From assembly GCF_018446385.1 (NCBI RefSeq), contig NC_056000.1:34757511-34821510 (forward strand): 64,000 bases of DNA, written 5' to 3'. This document shows positions 48,381 through 60,719 of the stretch, one piece after another; position 1 is the first letter of the stretch; every line of letters begins with the position of its first letter. The stretch comes from Zingiber officinale. Its lineage: Eukaryota; Streptophyta; Magnoliopsida; Zingiberales; Zingiberaceae. Under the pieces are notes generated by a model that had not been told where the DNA came from, did no database searches, and was given only the letters and a program-made list of their open reading frames with translations. A program made the position numbers and the translations under genes.

Positions 48381-49300
48381 CACAGCGGAATATTTTCCAT
48401 AATGTAATCCATAGTTCATAGTATATTTCAAATATCTAAGAACTCGCATCAATACTTTCCAATGGGTGTCGTTTGGATTACTCGTAAAACGACTCAGCTT
48501 GTTGACTGCACAGGCAATATCCGAACGTGTGCAGTTTGTGAGATACATCAAACTGCCTATTATCCAAGAATATTCCAACTGCGATAAGGTCTCACTATGG
48601 TTTTTCGCTAAGTGTTGACTTAGATCCATAGGTGTTTTTACTGTAGAGAGATCGTATACATTGAATCTTTTCAATACTGACTCTACATAATGGGATTGTG
48701 TCAGAACTATCTCTTCTGATGTCCTGAAAATTTTAATTCCCAATATAACATCTGCTTGACCCATATCTTTCATATCGAAATTTTTGGTCAACATTTTCTT
48801 TGTAGTCATGATTATATCATGATTGCTGCCCATTATTAGCATGTCGTCTACGTATAGACAGACGATTACATAACCTTTAGGTGTGTTTTTGACATAAATG
48901 CATTTGTCACATTCATTTATTCTGAATTTGTTTGATAGCATTACTTTGTCAAATTTTTCGTGCCATTGTTTAGGCGCTTGCTTAAGTCCGTATAATGACT
49001 TAAGAAGTTGACACACCTTTTTCTCATTTCCTAGAGCCACAAACCCCTCAGGTTGCTCCATATAAATTTCTTCTTCCAGCTCACCATTTAAGAACGCAGT
49101 CTTAACATCCATTTGATGTATTTCAAGGCCATACAGTGCTGCAATGACTATTAGCACTCGTATGGACGTAATCCTTGTCACCGGTGAGTAGGTATCGAAA
49201 TAATCAAGGCTTCCTCTTGCTTGTACCCCTTGGCTACAAGTCTGGCCTTATACTTGTCAATTGATCCATCAGCTTTATACTTGCATTTTAGTATCTACTT
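48381..49300 (-). pseudogene. reverse transcriptase of element F
   Basis: [20 protein letters not shown] and [20 protein letters not shown], then [20 protein letters not shown] and the catalytic [11 protein letters not shown] near 48825-48857. A long uninterrupted stretch, 296 codons, spans most of the domain. Confidence 0.9.
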
Positions 49301-49525
49301 ACAACCTAATGGTTTATTACCAGAAGGAAGGTCTACTAATTCCCAAATATGATTATTTATGATGGATTCGATTTCACTGTTGACAGCTTCTTTCCACATT
49401 GGAGCATCGGGACTAGAGAGAGCTTCACTTAATGTTCTTGGGTCCATTTCCGACATGAAAATCATGAAATCTGGCCCGAACGATTTCTCAGCTCTACCCC
49501 GTTTGCTACGACGTGGTCCTTCGTT

Positions 49526-50460
49526 TTAATCGTCAATAGTCCTTTTATAACAGCTAAGTTCGGTAACGTCATTTTCGTTTGAACTTCCGTTGTTATCATT
49601 TTCAACGTTTTCCTTCTTATTTGGGAATTCGTTTTCAAAGAATATCGCATTCCGAGATTCTAAGGTTGTTCCCACATGAATATCAGGAACGTTTGATTTG
49701 TGAACTAAGAAACGATATGCACTACTATTATGGGCATATCCGACAAATACCTCATCGAACGTTTTAGGTCCGATCTTTACTTGCTTTGGTTTAGGTACTT
49801 CGACCTTTGCCAAGCACCCCCACACTTTCAGGTATTTGTACGATGGCTTGCGGCCTTTCTATAGTTCGTATGGAGTTTTATCACTTTTCTTATGAGGGAT
49901 TTTGTTGAGAATGTGATTTGTCGATAATATTGCTTCCCCCCACAAGTTTTGAGGTAAGCCTGAATTTATCAACAAGGCATTCATCATCTCTTTTAGTGTT
50001 CGATTTTTACGTTCAGCAACACCATTCGATTGAGGTGAGTAAGGCGCCGTTGTTTGATGGATAGTGCCAGAATCTGAACAAAATCTATCAAACGGTGCAC
50101 CATATTCTCCACCTCTATCGCTACGAATTATTTTAATTCGTTTGTCAAATTGATTTTCAACTTCTGTTTTATAGGTTCTGAACGCCTCTAAGGCTTCGTC
50201 TTTACTTCTTAAAAGAAAGACATAACAAAACCTCGTGCAGTCATCGATAAAAGTAATGAAATACTTTTTACCTCCTCTAGTTTGCATAAATTTCAAGTCA
50301 CATATATCACTATGTATTAACTCTAGAGGAGTCATTGACCTTTCCACCGAATGAAAAGGTAGTTTCGTCATTTTAGCTTCCACACACACTTCACATTTGT
50401 GTGTCATTGACGTTCGGTAATAAATTGTTTGACGAGACATTTCAGAGTATTATTATGCAC
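49526..50460 (-). pseudogene. integrase of element F
   Basis: [20 protein letters not shown] (zinc part), [20 protein letters not shown] and [20 protein letters not shown], then [20 protein letters not shown] and [20 protein letters not shown]. All three acidic catalytic positions of the DDE core can be placed. A C-terminal GKSKPYKRS-type region (WGCLAKVEVPKPKQVKIGPK) lies at 49825-49700. Confidence 0.9.
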
Positions 50461-50915
50461 ATGTCCGAGTCGATCATGCCACAAATTGAAACACTCAACC
50501 ACATAGCTGGAAGCAATTATTTTATTACCATCAAATTTTCGGAGTACAGTCATTACAACCATTTTGAATAGATTTTGTTCTAAGTACCCCTTTCCTACGA
50601 AAACACCATTCTTCGTAAAGACAAAGTTGTTGGACTGGAACACTAGTCTAAACCCGGCCTTAACAAGTGCCGATCCAGAAACTAGATTCTTTCTGATATC
50701 GGGAACATGGAGCACATCAATCAGAGTTAGCTCCTTTCCAGACGTCATCTCCAGAACAACTTTTCCGAGTCCGACGATCGGAGATGTCGTGGAATTGCCC
50801 ATATAAAGCTTCCTTTCATTTATCGGAGTATACTTGGAGAACATCGCCTTATCTGAACAGATATGACGAGTTGCTCCAGTATCGATCCACCACTGCTTCG
50901 GGTTATCCTCCACTT
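50400..50915 (-). pseudogene. protease and GAG-pre-integrase of element F
   Basis: WWIDTGATRHICSDKAMFSK holds the D-T-G active site of the copia protease. LTLIDVLHVPDIRKNLVSGS and [18 protein letters not shown] follow as the bridge to integrase. Confidence 0.88.
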
Positions 50916-51805
50916 ATTGGATTCAAACATGACCGCAGTGAGATCCAAGTCCTCAAGAGAGGTTGCAACGTGGTTTGCAGCATCTTTTGGCCCCTTGGTT
51001 GGCTTCTTCGGGTGTCTGCAGTCCTTTGACATGTGTCCTGACTTTCCACAGTTGTAGCAAGAGCCCTTGAACTTCTTTGCTTGAGCCTTTTTCTTGAACT
51101 GCTTCGGCTTTTTGGCGTTTGGCTCGATCAAGTTGGACATTTCGTCAATAGTCCGCTTGGTTCCTTTAGAGTCGGATAATTTTCGATTATCCTCCTCTAT
51201 TCGTAGCCTCAGGATCAGGTCTTCCAGTCTCATCTCCTTTTGCTTGTGCTTGAGGTAATTCTTGAAGTCCTTCCATCACGGAGGGAGCTTCTCAATTACC
51301 GCAGCTACTGCGAATGACTCGTTCAGCTTCATGCCTTCGGCGTCCAGATCATGCCGTATTAATTGCATATCTTGGACTTGAGCTGAGATGCTCTTAGAGT
51401 CTACCATCTTGAAATCCAGAAATCGGTCGACGATGAATTTCTTCAATCCGGCATTTTCGGTCTTGTATTTCTTCTCAAGTGATTCCCATAAAGATTTCGC
51501 CATCTCCAATGAACAATACACGTTATACAACGTGTTGTCCAAGGCGTTGAGAATATAGTTGCGGCACAGGAAATCTCCGTGTGACCACGCATCACAAGCA
51601 GCCTTACTACCTTCCGTAGCGGCTGGCGGGTTTTCCTGCAAAAACCGTACAAGGTTTAGCGTCGTTAGATAAAACAACATTTTTTGCTTCCATCTTTTGA
51701 AGTCGGCTCCGCTGAATTTCTCCGGCTTTTCTCTGTGCGGAATTGATGTTGGCGGAATGGCGGTCGGAACGTCGTTGGAAGTAGCCATATCAGTTTGCAC
51801 AATAT
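50820..51805 (-). pseudogene. gag of element F
   Basis: MATSNDVPTAIPPTSIPHRE, KPEKFSGADFKRWKQKMLFY and LFVDRFLDFKMVDSKSISAQ-like text are typical of Tork-type copia gag. The knuckle CYNCGKSGHMSKDC lies near 51060-51019. It starts 12-17 bases inside the 5' LTR side of the internal region. Confidence 0.88.
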
Positions 51806-51816
51806 CGTTTACGACT

Positions 51817-52553
51817 GTTGGACCCGGTATCTCGCGGAGTGCGCAAACTGATACTGATCGTCGAGGCTAGTGTTCAACACTATCTCTGTAAACAATATTG
51901 CTCCGCTACGGTGCTAACGGATAGCAGCAATTCGTTCCCAAGATACAATGACGAACGTCTCGGAATCGTAGCACTCTGAATTCCGAGACGTTTGCCCAAT
52001 CAACTCTTCTTGCCCACGTGGATGCCACATAGGCATTGTCATGTCAGATACGAGCCTGATACGTCACCCGAGTGCCACGTAGGTACTGCAATGTCCTCTG
52101 GAGCATAATTTCAGCTCCTCAATGTCCCTCGCGACGATACGTACGTGCAAAGTGCGCCTACAAAGCGCCCATTGCGCACGTGGCGGGCCCACAGGTGCGA
52201 GCACCTGCTCGCCCCTGAGAAGAGAGCACCTGCTCTTTTATTTCTGAGTTAACTCCATTAACACAACATCATTAATAAGTAAAGAATGCACATCGAAAAT
52301 TTCCGATGTGAGACTATTCTCCCATGCATTTCCTTATATATATCATTAATGAATAATTAATGTTTATTTGGGCCAACTTTAAACAATTAATTTCTCATTC
52401 ACCTTTAATTGATTTTGAGCAAATTAATAGTCTAAATTTATCTACGCGAAACGTAAATTTCAATTTTGAAGTCAATTACGACTTTTATCTATTGATGACA
52501 TTCTGATTTTTCCACAAAACCATATTGGTCCATTAAGACCCCAATATCCAACA
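51817..52553 (-). repeat. 5' LTR of element F (element orientation)
   Basis: Starts TGTTGGACCCGGTATCTCGC and ends ATATCCAACA, followed by AATAA. The inner flank on the minus strand reads GTCGTAAACGATATTGTGCA. The usual TGGTATCAGAGC primer site is not there. Confidence 0.85.
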
Positions 52554-52670
52554 AATAATATGGGTGAAAGAGATATGTTATTATAATGAGTATGTAACGA
52601 TAGACTCTATACTTTTTAATGAGATAATAAGTATTATAATAGTGATATATTATGAATGCCCAAGAAATTA

Positions 52671-52891
52671 AAAAAAAAATACTGTATTGGGTTGCACAAG
52701 GTGAATACACTCGCCCCTAGTGTTCCCGTCAACTCGTCCATGACCAACACGAATGAGGTAAATCACGGACGGCTACTAGCCTTTAGAATAGTGACTAGTA
52801 CATAAGAGAAATATTTACTTCGGCTTTATCGAGATTTGAACTACAGATCTCACGATAATAATATCTCATCCGTTAGCTACTACACCATCCC
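52671..52891 (-). mobile_element. tRNA-derived SINE with T-rich tail
   Basis: On the minus strand it starts GGGATGGTGTAGTAGCTAAC (A box), has GTAGTTCAAATCTCG (B box) about 50 bases later, runs about 205 bp and ends in a T run (plus-strand A run 52670-52679). GTGATTTACCTC in its body resembles CATTTACCTC in the copy at 20152-20338, so the two may share a family. Confidence 0.6.
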
Positions 52892-53809
52892 AAAAAAAAA
52901 AAAAAAACTCTATTAGGGCACCATTAACCGATGACAGTATTTTGTCTATAATTGTTAATACAACTAAGCAATGGCATGATCCTATGTTACATTATTTAGG
53001 CCAGAAGGATAACTCGATGACGTTATTGCTCCATGATATAAATGATAAAGTACCATTATTGGAATATATATACAGCAAGTACATGCTGCGGACCGTAGCA
53101 TGCGGACCTCGTCCGTGACAGGCGTTGCTTCATTTTTTTTTAAAGCTCCTCAATAAAGATATATAGATATATATTAAAAGCTAGAGAAAAAACAAGATAG
53201 AATTTTATCAAGAGAATTGTAACAATAATGAGGAAGTGAAATAATAGATACCTACAATAATGATAATGATAAGATCATTAGAAGTTGACATATATAGGTT
53301 TTGTTATCCTAGACCTTATGTTGTATACCTCATGTAAATCTGAAGAAAAAAAATCGATTTGAATTTTCTTTTAATATTATAACTCAACTCCTAAATATTA
53401 AGGGTGTGTTCGATTGAAATTATCCTTAATAACCTTGGTTATCTATTTAAGATGATTAAAGAAAATTCTATTTAGTTTAGATAAGAAGCATATAACTCGG
53501 AATCGAAAAATCTTAGGAAGTGAGATTTTTCTTGATTATGAGATTAATGAAATTTTTTAGCCAAAAATATCCTCCAATATTTATACTTTGAGATAAAAAT
53601 ACTCATAAAATTTTTATAAAGAAAATTTTATTTTTTATTTAGTGTAATGATATGCTATGAATCGTTCACTAGGAATGATCGTAACAAGTTTTTTGGGCTA
53701 CCTAAAATTAATTCAAGCATCCCGAATCATGTTTTTTATTTTTTAAAAAAATTGATTAAAAAAACTTGATTGAGGTGCCTGGATTTAATCCATGGGCCTC
53801 GGGTTTTTT

Positions 53810-54150
53810 AAATTCTTAAAAATAAAAAACTCCTTAAATCTTAAATCCAAAACCTCCTAAATACATATATTATATCACATAAGCATCTAAAATTATTTAT
53901 CTTAAACACTATAACTCAAGAGGAAAACTTGAACCCTTAAATTCATTATAATTCAACTTCTAAATTCTAAAATCTTAAACTCTAAATACATATAATATAC
54001 CTCTTGAGCATCTAAAATTTTTAATTTTGAATATTATAATCCAAGAGGAAAGCCTGAATCCTAGAAAGAAAATCTTATTAACTCAAATCCGTTATAACCT
54101 AACTCCTAAATCCTAAAATTTTAAACTTTAAATATATATAATATACTCCA
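53810..54150. repeat. diverged tandem repeat, about 125-145 bp period
   Basis: Three staggered copies of a unit with TAAATACATATATTATAT / TAAATACATATAATATAC / TAAATATATATAATATAC. The first two are followed by GCATCTAAAATT and a phrase like ATAACTCAAGAGGAAA. Strong divergence implies age. Confidence 0.65.
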
Positions 54151-54184
54151 AAATAAAATTTAAAAAATTACTGAATGGGTCCAA

Positions 54185-54210
54185 AATATATATATATATA
54201 TATATATATA
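54185..54210. repeat. (TA)n microsatellite
   Basis: An uninterrupted TA run of about 12 units. A similar shorter one lies at 12191-12213. Confidence 0.95.
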
Positions 54211-54337
54211 ACCTTGTGTTACCCTGCACAACGTGCGTAGGGGTCTCTCATGCAAGGAGGTACCCCCAGCATTGGAAGTGACTCAGTGTGTGAGAGGCGC
54301 CCACGCGTGTTGTGAAAGGTATCAACGACGTGTGTGC

Positions 54338-54680
54338 CACTACAAAAAAATTGTAATTTAGGGACGAAAATTTGCAACGAATAATATTCGTTGCAAATTT
54401 ACAACAGCATTTGCAACGAAAAACAAATTTGTCGCTAATTAGCAACTAAAATACCAACGAAATAAATTCGTCGGATATTAACAACAAATATATTTTCGTC
54501 GCAGAATTCGTTGCCAATCAGCGTCAAAATCTATATTTCGTTGGAAAATTTATGCAATTTTGCGACAAATCTCTGGATTTGTTGCTAATTGCCAACGAAT
54601 AAATATTTGTCGCCAAATTTGACGCAATTTAGGGACGAAATTTCAAATTCGTCCCTAATTTACTGTTTTTAAGACAAGTA
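54338..54680. repeat. CACTA terminus and subterminal motifs
   Basis: After CACTA, the motif TTCGTYGC / GCRACGAA recurs in both orientations a dozen or more times (for example ATTTGCAACGAA, TTCGTTGCAAATT, ATTCGTCGG, TTTCGTCGCAG), along with GGGACGAAA. Such clusters are the usual binding sites of the small CACTA protein and act in cis for transposition. Confidence 0.8.
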
Positions 54681-54689
54681 GCGAATGAT

Positions 54690-57600
54690 TCGCAAGAAGC
54701 ATTCTTTTCTGGGAACAAATTTCTATGCATTCGATCTTATGATCATAATGATGACACAAAATTATTTTTTTAACTAATATTTTTGGGTTTTTTAAAATTT
54801 GAAAATGATTATTTTAATTGTTGATAAAAAATTTTTAAACCCCAAAATATAGAGTGAAAAAATGTTTAGGGCCATCATTGCAATCAGGTGATCGATACGA
54901 ACGCATAGGAACTAATTTCGTATCATTCTGAGTTGTCTAGGTCATGCATCCGTATTTTTATTGTTTAATTTTATAATTTAAGAAAATTAGAGATCTGGGA
55001 CGAACTCCAAAATTCGTCCCAGATCTGGGACAAACTCTGGAGTTCGTCCCAAACTGTAAATATTAAAAAATTAGAAAAAAATCTATCAAAAAATAAAAAC
55101 TAGACCTATAGAGCTCCGAATAACGCGGAATAAATTTCTATGCATTCGTATCGATCTTATGATAATAATGATCGCACAAAATTATTTTTTTAGCAAATAT
55201 TTTCAAGTTTTTTAATTTCAGAAAATGATTATTTTAATTTTTTATAAAAAAATTTATCAACCCCAAAAGATATAGTGGAAAAAATGTTCGGGGTCATCAA
55301 TGCGATCAGGAGATCGATACGAACGCATAGGAATTGGTTTCGTGTCATTCTGAGGTGTCTAGGTCATGCAGCCGTATTTTTATTATTACTTTTATAATTT
55401 AATAAAATTATAGATCTGGGACGAACTCCAAAGTTCGTCCCAGATCTGGGACGAATTGTGGAGTTCGTCCCAAACTGTAAATATTAGAAAATTAGGAAAA
55501 AAATCTTTCAAAAAATAAAAACTTGACCTATAGAACTCGGATTGGCGCGAAACAAATTTCTATGCATTCGTATTGATCTTATGATCATAATGATGACACG
55601 ATATTATTTTTTTAGCTAATATTTTCGGCTTTTTTAATTTTTGAAAATAATTATTTAAATTTTTGATAAAAAAATTTATCAACCCCAACATATATAGTGG
55701 AAAAAATGTTTGGGCCATCATTGCGATCAGGAGATCGATACGAACGCATAGGAACTGGATTCGTGTCATTCTGAGGTGTCTAGGTTATGCATCCGTATTT
55801 TTATTGTTTAATTTTGTAATTTAAGAAAAATAGAGATCTGGGACGAACTCCAAAATTCGTCCCAGATCTGGGACGAACTTTGGAGTTCGTCCCAAACTGT
55901 GAATATATGAAAATTCAAAAAAAAATCTTTTAAAAAATAAAAACTTGACCTATAGAACTCGGATTGGCGCGGAACAAATTTCTATGCACTCGTATCGATC
56001 TTATGATCATAATGATGACACGATATTATTTTTTTAGGTAATATTTTCGGGTTTTTTAATTTTTGAAAATGATTATTTAAATTTTTCATAAAAAAATTTA
56101 TCAACCCCAAAATATAGAGTGGAAAAAATGTTTTTGGCCATCATTACGATCAGGAGATCGATACGAACGCAAAGGAACTGGTTTCGTGTCATTCTGAGGT
56201 GTCTAGGTCATGCATCCGTATTTTTATTGTTTAATTTTGTAATTTAAGAAAATTAGAGATCTGGGACGAACTCCAGAATTCGTCCCAGATCTGGGACGAA
56301 TTATGGAGTTCGTCCCAAACTGTGAATATATGAAAATTCAAAAAAAAATCTTTTAAAAAATAAAGACTTGACCTATAGAACTCGGATTGGCGCGGAACAA
56401 ATTTCTATGCGCTCGTATCGATCTTATGATCATAATGATGACACGATATTATTTTTTTAGCTAATATTTTCGGTTTTTTAATTTTTGAAAATGATTATTT
56501 AAATTTTTGATAAAAAAATTTATCAACCCCAAAATATAGAGTGGAAAAAATGTTTGGGGCCATCATTGCGATCAGGAGATCGATACAAACGCATAGGAAC
56601 TGGTTTCGTGTCATTCTGAGGTGTCTAGGTCATGCATCCGTATTTTTATTGTTTACTTTTGTAATTTAAGAAAATTAGAGATCTGGGACGAACTCCAAAA
56701 TTCGTCCCAGATCTGGGACGAACTTTGGAGTTCGTCCCAAACTGTGAATATATGAAAATTGTAAAAAAAATCTTTTAAAAAATAAAAACTTGACCTATAG
56801 AGCTCCGAATGGTGCGGAACAAATTTCTATGCGCTCGTATCGATCTCATGACCACATTAGTGAACTTGAAAACCCAATATAGTTAGTGATGATTAAATTG
56901 AAAATATCAATTTGATAGAACCTATGACTTGGTAAAAATAAGAGTTGTTTTGAATAAGGTAAAGCCATTTTGATATTAGAAAATTTTTGATCTATTTTTG
57001 TTAAGATTTTGAAAAAATGTTTGAGGCCACTAATGCGTTCATGAGATCAATACGAGCACATGGAAATTTGTTCCATATCATTCCGAGCTCTCTAGGTTAG
57101 TTTTTTATTTTCGAAAGGATTTATTTTTAATTTTTAAGAAAATAGAGATCTGGGACGAACTCCAAAGTTCGTCCCAGATCTGGGACGAACTGTGGAGTTC
57201 GTCCCAAACTGTAAATATTAGAAAATTCAAAAAAAAATCTTTTAAAAAATAAAAACTTGACCTATAGAACTCGGATTGGCGCGGAACAAATTTCTATGCG
57301 CTCGTATCGATCTTATGATCATAATGATGACACGATATTATTTTTTTAGGTAATATTTTCGGATTTTTTAATTTTTGAGAATGATTATTTAAATTTTTGA
57401 TAAAAAAATTTATCAATCCCAAAATATAGAGTGGAAAAAATGTTTTGGGCCATCATTGCGATCAGGAGATCGATACGAACGCAAAGGAACTGGTTTCGTG
57501 TCATTCTGAGGTGTCTAGGTCATGCATCCGTATTTTTATTGTTTAATTTTGTAATTTAAGAAAATTAGAGATCTGGGACGAACTCCAGAATTCGTCCCAA

Positions 57601-60600
57601 ATCTGGGACGAATTATGGAGATCGTCCCAAACTGTGAATATATGAAAATTCAGAAAAAAATCTTTAAAAAAATAAAGACTTGACCTATAGAACTCGGATT
57701 GGCGCGGAACAAATTTCTATGCGCTCGTATCGATCTTATGATCATAATGATGACACGATATTATTTTCTTAGCTAATATTTTCGGTTTTTTAATTTTTGA
57801 AAATGATTATTTAAATTTTTGATAAAAAAATTTATCAACCCCAAAATATAGAGTGGAAAAAATGTTTGGGGCCATCATTGCGATCAGGAGATCGATACGA
57901 ACGCATAGGAACTGGTTTCGTGTCATTCTGAGGTGTCTAGGTCATGCATCCGTATTTTTATTGTTTACTTTTGTAATTTAAGAAAATTAGAGATCTGGGA
58001 CGAATTCCAAAATTCGTCCCAGATCTGGGACGAACTTTGGAGTTCGTCCCAAACTGTGAATATATGAAAATTGTAAAAAAAATCTTTTAAAAAATAAAAA
58101 CTTGACCTATAGAGCTCCGAATGGCACGGAACAAATTTCTATGCGCTCGTATCGATCTCATGACCACATTAGTGAACTCGAAAACCCAATATAGTTAGTG
58201 ATGATTAAATTGAAAATATCAATTTGATAGAACCTATGACTTGGTAAAAATAAGAGTTGTTTTGAATAAGGTAAAGCCATTTTGATATTAGAAAATTTCT
58301 GATCTATTTTTGTTAAGATTTTGAAAAAATGTTTGAGGCCACTAATGCGTTCATGAGATCAATACGAGCACATGGAAATTTGTTCCATATCATTCCGAGC
58401 TCTCTAGGTTAGTTTTTTATTTTCGAAAGAATTTATTTTTAATTTTTAAGAAAATAGAGATCTGGGACGAACTCCAAAGTTCGTCCCAGATCTGGGACGA
58501 ACTGTGGAGTTCGTCCCAAACTGTAAATATTAGAAAATTAGGAAAAAAATCTTTTAAAAAACAAAAACTTGACCTATAGAACTCGGATTGGCGCGGAACA
58601 AATTTCTATGCGCTCGTATCGATCTTATGATCATAATGATGACACGATATTATTTTTTTAGGTAATATTTTCGGATTTTTTAATTTTTGAAAATGATTAT
58701 TTAAATTTTTGATAAAAAAATTTATCAACCCCAAAATATAGAGTGGAAAAAATGTTTTGGGCCATCATTGCGATCAGGAGATCGATATGAACGCAAAGGA
58801 ACTGGTTTCGTGTCATTCTGAGGTGTCTAGGTCATGCATCCGTATTTTTATTGTTTAATTTTGTAATATAAGAAAATTAGAGATCTGGGACGAACTCCAG
58901 AATTCGTCCCAGATCTGGGACGAATTATGGAGTTCGTCCCAAATTGTGAATATATGAAAATTCAAAAAAAAATCTTTTAAAAAATAAAGACTTGACCTAT
59001 AGAACTCGGATTGGCGCGGAACAAATTTCTATGCGCTCGTATCGATCTTATGATCATAATGATGACACGATATTATTTTTTTAGCTAATATTTTCGGTTT
59101 TTTAATTTTTGAAAATGATTATTTAAATTTTTGATAAAAAAATTTATCAACCCCAAAATATAGAGTGGAAAAAATGTTTGGGGCCATCATTGCGATCAGG
59201 AGATCGATACAAACGCATAGGAACTGGTTTCGTGTCATTCTGAGGTGTCTAGGTCATGCATCCGTATTTTTATTGTTTACTTTTGTAATTTAAGAAAATT
59301 AGAGATCTGGGACGAACTCCAAAATTCGTCCCAGATCTGGGACGAACTTTGGAGTTCGTCCCAAACTGTGAATATATGAAAATTGTAAAAAAATCTTTTA
59401 AAAAATAAAAACTTGACCTATAGAGCTCCGAATGGCGCGGAACAAATTTCTATGCGCTCGTATCGATCTCATGACCACATTAGTGAACTCGAAAACCCAA
59501 TATAGTTAGTGATGATTAAATTGAAAATATCAATTTGATAGAACCTATGACTTGGTAAAAATAAGAGTTGTTTTGAATAAGGTAAAGCCATTTTGATATT
59601 AGAAAATTTCTGATCTATTTTTGTTAAGATTTTGAAAAAATGTTTGAGGCCACTAATGCGTTCATGAGATCAATACGAGCACATGGAAATTTGTTCCATA
59701 TCATTCCGAGCTCTCTAGGTTAGTTTTTTATTTTCGAAAGAATTTATTTTTAATTTTTAAGAAAATAGAGATCTGGGACGAACTCCAAAGTTCGTCCCAG
59801 ATCTGGGACGAACTGTGGAGTTCGTCCCAAACTGTAAATATTAGAAAATTAGGAAAAAAATCTTTTAAAAAATAAAAACTTGACCTATAGAACTCGGATT
59901 GGCGCGGAACAAATTTCTATGCGCTCGTATCGATCTTATGATCATAATGATGACACGATATTATTTTTTTAGGTAATATTTTCGGATTTTTTAATTTTTG
60001 AGAATGATTATTTAAATTTTTGATAAAAAAATTTATCAACCCCAAAATATAGAGTGGAAAAAATGTTTTGGGCCATCATTGCGATCAGGAGATCAATACG
60101 AACGCAAAGGAACTGGTTTCGTGTCATTCTGAGGTGTCTAGGTCATGCATCCGTATTTTTATTGTTTAATTTTATAATTTAAGAAAATTAGAGATCTGGG
60201 ACGAACTCCAGAATTCGTCCCAGATCTGGGACGAATTATGGAGTTCGTCCCAAACTGTGAATATATGAAAATTCAAAAAAAATCTTTTAAAAAATAAAGA
60301 CTTGACCTATAGAACTCGGATTGGCGCGGAACAAATTTCTATGCGCTCGTATCGATCTTATGATCATAATGATGACACGATATTATTTTTTTAGCTAATT
60401 TTTTTGATTTTTTAATTTTTGAAAATGATTATTTAAATTTTTGATAAAAAAATTTATCAACCCCAAAATATAGAGTGGAAAAAATGTTTGGGGCCATCAT
60501 TGCGATCAGGAGATCGATACGAACGCATAGGAACTGGTTTCGTGTCATTCTGAGGTGTCTAGGTCATGCATCCGTATTTTTATTGTTTACTTTTGTAATT

Positions 60601-60680
60601 TAATAAAATTAGATATCTGGGACAAACTCCAAAATTCGTCCCAGATATGGGACGAACTTTGGAGTTCGTCCCAGAATAGG
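54690..60680. repeat. 14-copy hairpin-bearing tandem array with higher-order structure
   Basis: The block GATCTGGGACGAACTCCAAA and its mirror AGTTCGTCCC occur at 54992, 55413, 55835, 56258, 56680, 57147, 57570, 57992, 58459, 58882, 59304, 59770, 60193 and about 60612. Spacing is 419-423, except for three units of 466-467 (ending at 57147, 58459, 59770) that hold a distinct filler with CCCAATATAGTTAGTGATGA. The pattern 467-423-422 repeats every 1311-1312 bases. Each block can fold on itself through GGGACGAA ... TTCGTCCC. The last copy runs into the promoter side of the gene. Confidence 0.95.
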
Positions 60681-60719
60681 GACGAACCAGGGGACGAAAT
60701 AAAATTCGTCCCCAAATTT

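Larger units (their letters stand above)
46164..52553 (-). mobile_element. Ty1/copia LTR element F, minus strand, broken
   Basis: LTRs lie at 46164-47344 (3' in element orientation) and 51817-52553 (5'). Both start TGTTGGACCCG and end TCCAACA on the plus strand. AATAA is duplicated at 46159-46163 and 52554-52558. Gag, zinc knuckle, protease, integrase, reverse transcriptase and RNase H run right to left in copia order. The LTR copies are unequal in length. The frame is interrupted in a few places, fewer than in E. Long intact stretches suggest a fairly young insertion. Confidence 0.92.
52559..54337. other. AT-rich intergenic region before the CACTA element
   Basis: Holds a SINE (52671-52891), a diverged tandem repeat (53810-54150) and a TA run (54185-54210). 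No gene is recognised. The segment 54215-54335 is more GC-rich, with GAGGTACCCCC and CCCACGCGTG, but has no known identity. Confidence 0.5.

Noticed and set aside
53401-53640. GGGTGTGTTCGATTG at 53402 as the terminus of a MITE
   Set aside because: The phrase is typical of some plant MITEs, but no inverted partner with a matching target duplication was found within 1 kb.
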